A DNA stretch of 64,000 bases, taken from the NCBI GenBank assembly GCA_902586925.1, contig CACIJE010000001.1, positions 396,104 through 460,103 on the forward strand. Direction: 5' to 3'. Below are positions 58,916-64,000 of the stretch, piece by piece; positions within the stretch are counted from its first letter, which is position 1; the number at the start of each line of letters is the position of its first letter. Under the pieces are notes generated by a model, which was not told the origin of the DNA, ran no database searches, and was given only the letters and a program-made list of their open reading frames with translations. The translations under genes were made by a program, and so were the position numbers. The DNA is from an uncultured SAR86 cluster bacterium. Its GTDB lineage: Bacteria > Pseudomonadota > Gammaproteobacteria > Magnimaribacterales > D2472.

Positions 58916-59827
58916 TTAAATATTTTCTAATTTATTTTTTGCACGAGGATGAGATTTATCATAAATTTTTACTAAATGCTGATAATCCAATTTTGTATAT
59001 ATTTGTGTAGTTGATAAAGAACTGTGACCCAAAAGCTCTTGAATTGTTCTCAAGTCACCACTAGATTCCAGCATATGGGTTGCGAAACTATGTCTAAGCA
59101 TATGAGGATGAATAGGAGGTAAACCTTGTTTAGTCGCCATTTTTTTAAGCCTTAACTGGACACTTCTGATTGATAATCTGCCACCTTTAGAATTTAAAAA
59201 AAGAGCATCGGTATTATTCTGAATCTTCTCTCTTTCAATAAGCCAATTATTGATCGCTTTTACTGCAAATCTTCCTATTGGAACCAACCTAGCCTTTGCA
59301 CCTTTACCAATTACTTTCAAAAAAGTTTTATTTTCTTCAAAGTCACTGATATTTATATTAACTGTTTCAGAAACTCTCAATCCAGAAGAATACATAACTT
59401 CCACAATTGCCATATCTCTTATCTCAATCAAATTACTTGGTTTAAAATTTAAAAGTTGTTCTACATCCTCTGGTGATAGAACATCAGGAAGGACGCTTGA
59501 CGACTTTGGACCAGAAACTAATTCAAAAGGAGATGAATCAATTAAACCATTTTTTTTAAGAAATCTAAAAAAACCTTTTGCTGAAGATAAATGTCTTTGA
59601 ATACTCCGCGGACTATTGCTATTTGTATAAAGGTCGCCAATCCATGCAGAACAAATTTCATCTTTAATTTCGAAGTAGTTTGTAATATTTAAATTTTCTA
59701 AAAATAAATATAATTTTTTTAGATCTCTTTCATATGATAATGCAGTATTTTTTGAAAGATTTTTTACTTGAGAAACATATATTAAATATTCTTTAATATC
59801 TTTAAGAATAATCGGAGTATTCTTCAT
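58916..59827 (-). CDS. xerC: Tyrosine recombinase XerC
   Basis: [30 protein letters not shown]; dapF-DUF484-xerC-yigB order. Confidence 0.93.
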   Translation of the reverse strand: MKNTPIILKDIKEYLIYVSQVKNLSKNTALSYERDLKKLYLFLENLNITNYFEIKDEICSAWIGDLYTNSNSPRSIQRHLSSAKGFFRFLKKNGLIDSSPFELVSGPKSSSVLPDVLSPEDVEQLLNFKPSNLIEIRDMAIVEVMYSSGLRVSETVNINISDFEENKTFLKVIGKGAKARLVPIGRFAVKAINNWLIEREKIQNNTDALFLNSKGGRLSIRSVQLRLKKMATKQGLPPIHPHMLRHSFATHMLESSGDLRTIQELLGHSSLSTTQIYTKLDYQHLVKIYDKSHPRAKNKLENI

Positions 59828-59830
59828 AAA

Positions 59831-60451
59831 TTATTTTGTTAACTTTTTCTCCAAAACATCTCTAATATATTCAATAAAGGTTGTATCTTCATCTCCAAGA
59901 TATTTTGATCTGTCATAACTACCAAGCATCAGCAGACCTATCTCATCACCTGCTAAAACTACGGTAACAACCATTGATTCAACTTTTTCATCATCAAATA
60001 AAGCAATAACCTTTTCTTTAGAAAATGAACCACAGTAAATGGCGCCTTTATGAAAAGAAAACCCAGTTTTACTCTCGATATCATTTATAGAAGAATTATT
60101 AAAAAATTTTAAAAAAGGTTTATCAATCTTAAATTCTTTTCTGAAAATACTTTCAACAATTCCAACAGCATCCTTTTTTGACTTGGAATCAAGAATTTTC
60201 AAAGTAAGTTTTTTTGATTTTAAGAACAAATCTTCATTAGTAGAAGCTGTTTCTACAAAAGACGTTAGTAATTCCATGAGTTTTTTATGTTCTCCTCTTA
60301 GCCTAAAAATTTGTCTTTCAAGAATAGACGATGCTGAACTTGAAGAGTGTTTGAATTTCATTTCTCCAACAAGTGATTCTCTGGCTTCAAAAAAATCAAG
60401 GTTTTCAAGTAAAAATAATTCAACATCTTTTGGATCTAATTTTTTACTCAT
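59831..60451 (-). CDS. DUF484 family protein
   Basis: Position between dapF and xerC; LLMLGSYDRSKYLGDEDTTFIEYI. Confidence 0.8.
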   Translation of the reverse strand: MSKKLDPKDVELFLLENLDFFEARESLVGEMKFKHSSSSASSILERQIFRLRGEHKKLMELLTSFVETASTNEDLFLKSKKLTLKILDSKSKKDAVGIVESIFRKEFKIDKPFLKFFNNSSINDIESKTGFSFHKGAIYCGSFSKEKVIALFDDEKVESMVVTVVLAGDEIGLLMLGSYDRSKYLGDEDTTFIEYIRDVLEKKLTK

Positions 60452-61229
60452 TCATATTTCCCTTATAAATTAAGTTGGCAGGACCTTTAACAATTATGTT
60501 ATCTTTACCTTTTTTAAAATTTAACTCTCCACCTATTGACTTCACCTTGACAGACTTATTACTGTTTGAAAGCAAACTCGAGGCAACACATAACGAAGCA
60601 GACCCACATGAAAGAGTCTCTCCTACTCCATTTTCGTATGTTCTTATTTCAATATGTTCATTATTTTTTCTGAAAATTGATAGATTGATATTAAATTTTT
60701 TTATAATGCCCTCAAGATTTTTATAAATATTATTTAAATTTGCTTTTTTTATTGCTCTCATCTTAATACAGAGGTGATTATTTCCAATATTTGATAGAAA
60801 AAAATCATCTTTAACTTTTCTTTCTAACTTTTTTATTAAGTTCTTTTCTGAAAAGGGAGAGGGACAATCTATTGAAACTTCAACAGTGTTATTTCTACCT
60901 GGAGCACAAATAATATTTTTTGATTTTGTTTGTATATTAATTTTACCTTTTGGTGCAAAGTTATTTTGCCATATGTATTTTGAAGCACATCTTATGCCAT
61001 TCAAACACATGCCAGCCTCTGAACCATCTGAGTTATAAAATTTCAAGAAGAAATTACTACTTGCTAGTGTTGGAAGACAAACATTTATAAGCTGATCAAA
61101 TCCAATGCCTGTATTTCTATCTGAGATTTTCTTAACTTTAGTTTTATTAATTTTTATATCAGATTCTATGGAGTTTATGATTACAAAGTCATTTCCATTA
61201 CCATGCCATTTTTCAAAATTCAGATTCAA
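60444..61229 (-). CDS. dapF: Diaminopimelate epimerase
   Basis: KWHGNGNDFVIIN, GETLSCGSAS. Confidence 0.94.
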   Translation of the reverse strand: MNLNFEKWHGNGNDFVIINSIESDIKINKTKVKKISDRNTGIGFDQLINVCLPTLASSNFFLKFYNSDGSEAGMCLNGIRCASKYIWQNNFAPKGKINIQTKSKNIICAPGRNNTVEVSIDCPSPFSEKNLIKKLERKVKDDFFLSNIGNNHLCIKMRAIKKANLNNIYKNLEGIIKKFNINLSIFRKNNEHIEIRTYENGVGETLSCGSASLCVASSLLSNSNKSVKVKSIGGELNFKKGKDNIIVKGPANLIYKGNMNE

Positions 61230-62454
61230 TATTTACCTCATTTTTAATTAAGTCATCATATGATTCTCTTTTGCGGATAACTTTAAATTTGCTGCCGTCC
61301 ACTAATATCTCAGGAGGCTTTCTTCTTGAATTGTAATTTGAAGACATGACATGTCCATAAGCTCCAGCAGTCTTCACTGCCAAAACATCGCCCTCAGATG
61401 CTTCTAGCAAATAATCTTTGGCAAGAACATCTGATGATTCACATATCGGACCAACTATTGTCCAACTATTAGCTTTTGACTTACCTTTTTTCACATTTAT
61501 TACGTCGTGCTTAGCCCCATACAAAGCAGGCCTAATTAAATCATTCATACCTGCATCAACAATTAGATATTTGCCTTTTATGTATTCAACACTCGTCAAC
61601 ATGATACCTGCATTACCAGAAATACTTCTTCCAGGCTCAAGAATAATTTTTTCATTTCTGTCATTTAGCTCTTTTTTTATATCTTTAACTAGATCGCCTG
61701 GAAATGGAAAATCTGATTCAGTATATGAAATTCCAAGCCCACCCCCAATATCAAGAAACCTTAGTTCAATACCAGTATTGTTAATTTCTTGTGCAAGCTT
61801 TTTTATATACTTTGCTGATTCTTTAAAGTCATTTAAATCAAATATTTGAGAGCCAATATGACATGACAATCCAATAAGATTTAATGAATCAGAACTAGAT
61901 ATATATTTTGATAGTTTTAAAACACCGTCTAATAAGATACCAAATTTATCTTTTTTTCTTCCAGTTTTAATATATTCGTGACCGCCTGAATCTATTTCTG
62001 GATTAAATCTTATTGCAACATCAACGATTGTTTTTTCTTTTTTAGCTATTCTTTCAATTCTCAGCATTTCTGATTCTGATTCGATATTGAATGAAAGAAT
62101 ATCTTTTTTTATTCCTTGGATAATTTCAGCATTAGTTTTTGCAATACCAGTAAAAATAATTTTTTTTGGATCAGCTCCTGCAGAAATCACTCTTTCTAAT
62201 TCACCTCCTGAAACAATATCAAAACCACTACCTTTTTCATTTAATAATCTTAATATAGAAATATTACTCAGAGACTTTACGGAGAAACAAACTATTCCCT
62301 CATTTTTTACAAAAGCATTTGAATAGGCATCAAAATTGTCCTCAAGAGTTTTTTTTGAATAAACATAAGATGGCGTACCATACTTTGATGCTATATCTGA
62401 AACTGGCACATCTTCACAAAAAAGAACACCATTTTTATAAAAAAAATTACTCAT
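61213..62454 (-). CDS. lysA: Diaminopimelate decarboxylase
   Basis: YVYSKKTLEDN, GPICESSDVLAKD. Confidence 0.95.
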   Translation of the reverse strand: MSNFFYKNGVLFCEDVPVSDIASKYGTPSYVYSKKTLEDNFDAYSNAFVKNEGIVCFSVKSLSNISILRLLNEKGSGFDIVSGGELERVISAGADPKKIIFTGIAKTNAEIIQGIKKDILSFNIESESEMLRIERIAKKEKTIVDVAIRFNPEIDSGGHEYIKTGRKKDKFGILLDGVLKLSKYISSSDSLNLIGLSCHIGSQIFDLNDFKESAKYIKKLAQEINNTGIELRFLDIGGGLGISYTESDFPFPGDLVKDIKKELNDRNEKIILEPGRSISGNAGIMLTSVEYIKGKYLIVDAGMNDLIRPALYGAKHDVINVKKGKSKANSWTIVGPICESSDVLAKDYLLEASEGDVLAVKTAGAYGHVMSSNYNSRRKPPEILVDGSKFKVIRKRESYDDLIKNEVNIESEF

Positions 62455-62470
62455 TTATCAAAATATAATT

Positions 62471-62551
62471 CTAGAATATCAAAGGGCCTTTTACCCCACA
62501 TCCAAATACAAGGGTCAGCAAAAGTAAACAAAAAACACTTTTTAAATTCAT
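62471..62551 (-). CDS. lptM: Very short LptM/YifL-like lipoprotein (MNLKSVFCLLLLTLVFGCGVKGPLIF), absent from ORF track
   Basis: Manual translation; lipobox FGC and CGxKGPL motif; adjacent to lysA/dapF. Confidence 0.75.
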   Translation of the reverse strand: MNLKSVFCLLLLTLVFGCGVKGPLIF

Positions 62552-62596
62552 GACATTATTATGAATTTAAATAGTCAAAATTGATATAAAAGCTTT

Positions 62597-63991
62597 TTAG
62601 TATTTATAACTTTCTTCTTTGAAAGGCCCATCTTTTGGAACATTAATATAATCTGCTTGCTCTTCAGTAAGCTGTGTTACGGTTCCTCCAAAACCTTCCA
62701 CCATTAGGCTGGCCACCTCTTCATCAAGTTTTTTTGGAAGAACTTCCACTGTAATCATTTCTGCTTTTTTGTCAGCATCATTTACATTAGCAAAACCTTG
62801 TTTATATAAATGAATTTGAGCCAAGACTTGATTGGCAAATGATCCGTCCATAATTCTACTAGGATGCCCTGTTGCATTACCGAGATTAACCAGTCTTCCT
62901 TCGGCAAGTAAGATCACATAATTTTTACTTGAAAGATCTGGTGTTCCATCTGGAGCAGTGTCTCTAAATACTCTATGAACTTGAGGTTTTATTTCATCCC
63001 AATAATAGTTTTCTCGCATAAAAGCCGTATCAATTTCGTTATCAAAATGTCCAATATTACAGATTACAGCTGTATTTTTGAGAGTATCTATCATTGCAGA
63101 ATCACAAACGTTTACGTTTCCAGTTGTTGTTACAATAAGATCCGTATCTCCCATAACAGACATATTTATGTCTTTTGGATCTCTAGTAACAACTCCATTC
63201 TTATAGCAAGAAACAACGGAGAAGCCATCCATGCATGCTTGCATTGCACAAATCGGGTCAGATTCAACAACACTAACAATCATTCCTTCTTGCGCCAAAC
63301 TTGCTGCAGAGCCTTTACCCACATCACCGTAACCAATTACAAGACCTTTCTTTCCTGAAAGAAGCATATCTGTGCCTCTCTTTAACGCATCATTAAGACT
63401 ATGTCTGCATCCATATTTGTTATCATTTTTTGCTTTTGTTACTGAATCATTAACATTAATTGCTGGAATCTTAAGCTCACCCTTTTCAAGCATTTCTTTT
63501 AATCTATGAACGCCAGTAGTGGTTTCTTCAGATACACCATGAATAGTTTCTAACATATCTGGAAATTTTGAGTGGACCATTGAAGTAAGGTCGCTTCCAT
63601 CATCAAGAATCATATTTGCATCCCATGGTTTTCCATCTTTACATATGGTTTGCTCAATACACCATTCGTATTCCTCATCAGTTTCACCTTTCCATGCAAA
63701 AACAGGTATCCCTATTGCTGCCATTGCAGCTGCAGCATGATCTTGAGTTGAAAAAATGTTACATGACGACCACCTTAACTCTGCTCCGAGATCTACAAGT
63801 GTTTCCATTAGGACTGCAGTTTGAATTGTCATATGAATGCATCCCATTATTTTTGCCCCAGCTAGAGGTTGTTCATCTCTATATTTATCTCTGAGGGCCA
63901 TTAAGGCTGGCATTTCATTCTCAGCAAGAGATATTTCTCTTCTTCCAAATTCAGCAAGTTTTATATCAGCTACTTTGTAATCATTATCCAT
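62597..63991 (-). CDS. ahcY: Adenosylhomocysteinase
   Basis: NINDSVTK-like, [21 protein letters not shown]. Confidence 0.96.
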   Translation of the reverse strand: MDNDYKVADIKLAEFGRREISLAENEMPALMALRDKYRDEQPLAGAKIMGCIHMTIQTAVLMETLVDLGAELRWSSCNIFSTQDHAAAAMAAIGIPVFAWKGETDEEYEWCIEQTICKDGKPWDANMILDDGSDLTSMVHSKFPDMLETIHGVSEETTTGVHRLKEMLEKGELKIPAINVNDSVTKAKNDNKYGCRHSLNDALKRGTDMLLSGKKGLVIGYGDVGKGSAASLAQEGMIVSVVESDPICAMQACMDGFSVVSCYKNGVVTRDPKDINMSVMGDTDLIVTTTGNVNVCDSAMIDTLKNTAVICNIGHFDNEIDTAFMRENYYWDEIKPQVHRVFRDTAPDGTPDLSSKNYVILLAEGRLVNLGNATGHPSRIMDGSFANQVLAQIHLYKQGFANVNDADKKAEMITVEVLPKKLDEEVASLMVEGFGGTVTQLTEEQADYINVPKDGPFKEESYKY

Positions 63992-64000
63992 ATTATTTTC

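Noticed and set aside
58916-59827. XerC as the dedicated cassette recombinase
   Set aside because: Its position in the dapF-DUF484-xerC-yigB cluster marks it as housekeeping; a role in trans cannot be excluded but has no direct support.
62543-62567. AAATTCAT...ATGAATTT inverted repeat downstream of ahcY as a riboswitch or terminator
   Set aside because: Only an 8-bp AT-only stem without a T-run; overlaps the mini-lptM start and is likely incidental.

Overview
AT-rich chromosomal window, probably from a streamlined (marine-type, possibly SAR86-like) gammaproteobacterium; taxonomy is inferred from gene content only. About 60 kb is ordinary core genome: glmS-glmU, the atp operon, parAB, rsmG-mnmG, mnmE-yidC-rnpA-rpmH, dnaA-dnaN-recF-gyrB, plsC/glyS, trkHA, fmt/def, purE/tsaC/hemF/aroE, the cox/heme-A/SCO operon, gshA/pckA, polA, engB, cytochrome c4/dsbA/cupredoxin, and ubiK-yigB-xerC-DUF484-dapF-lysA-lptM-ahcY. 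The exceptional region is about 1-4200, directly downstream of glmS. There the last codons of glmS (S-V-T-V-E-stop, about 18 nt) recur as 8 degenerate copies on the same strand. They delimit 7 complete compact units plus 1 partial unit (about 245-1750 bp). The simple units each hold one small ORF packed between two copies. This looks like a recombination-driven, integron-like cassette array whose attachment site is the glmS 3' end. Four of the cassette genes, one missed by the ORF track, encode 57-74 aa predicted two-TM proteins. Other findings include a parS site inside recF, rpmH and a 26-aa mini-LptM absent from the ORF track, a reversal of strand composition between mnmG and mnmE, and a large inverted repeat with a possible small RNA between pckA and dsbB. 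All calls come from reading the sequence; no searches were run.
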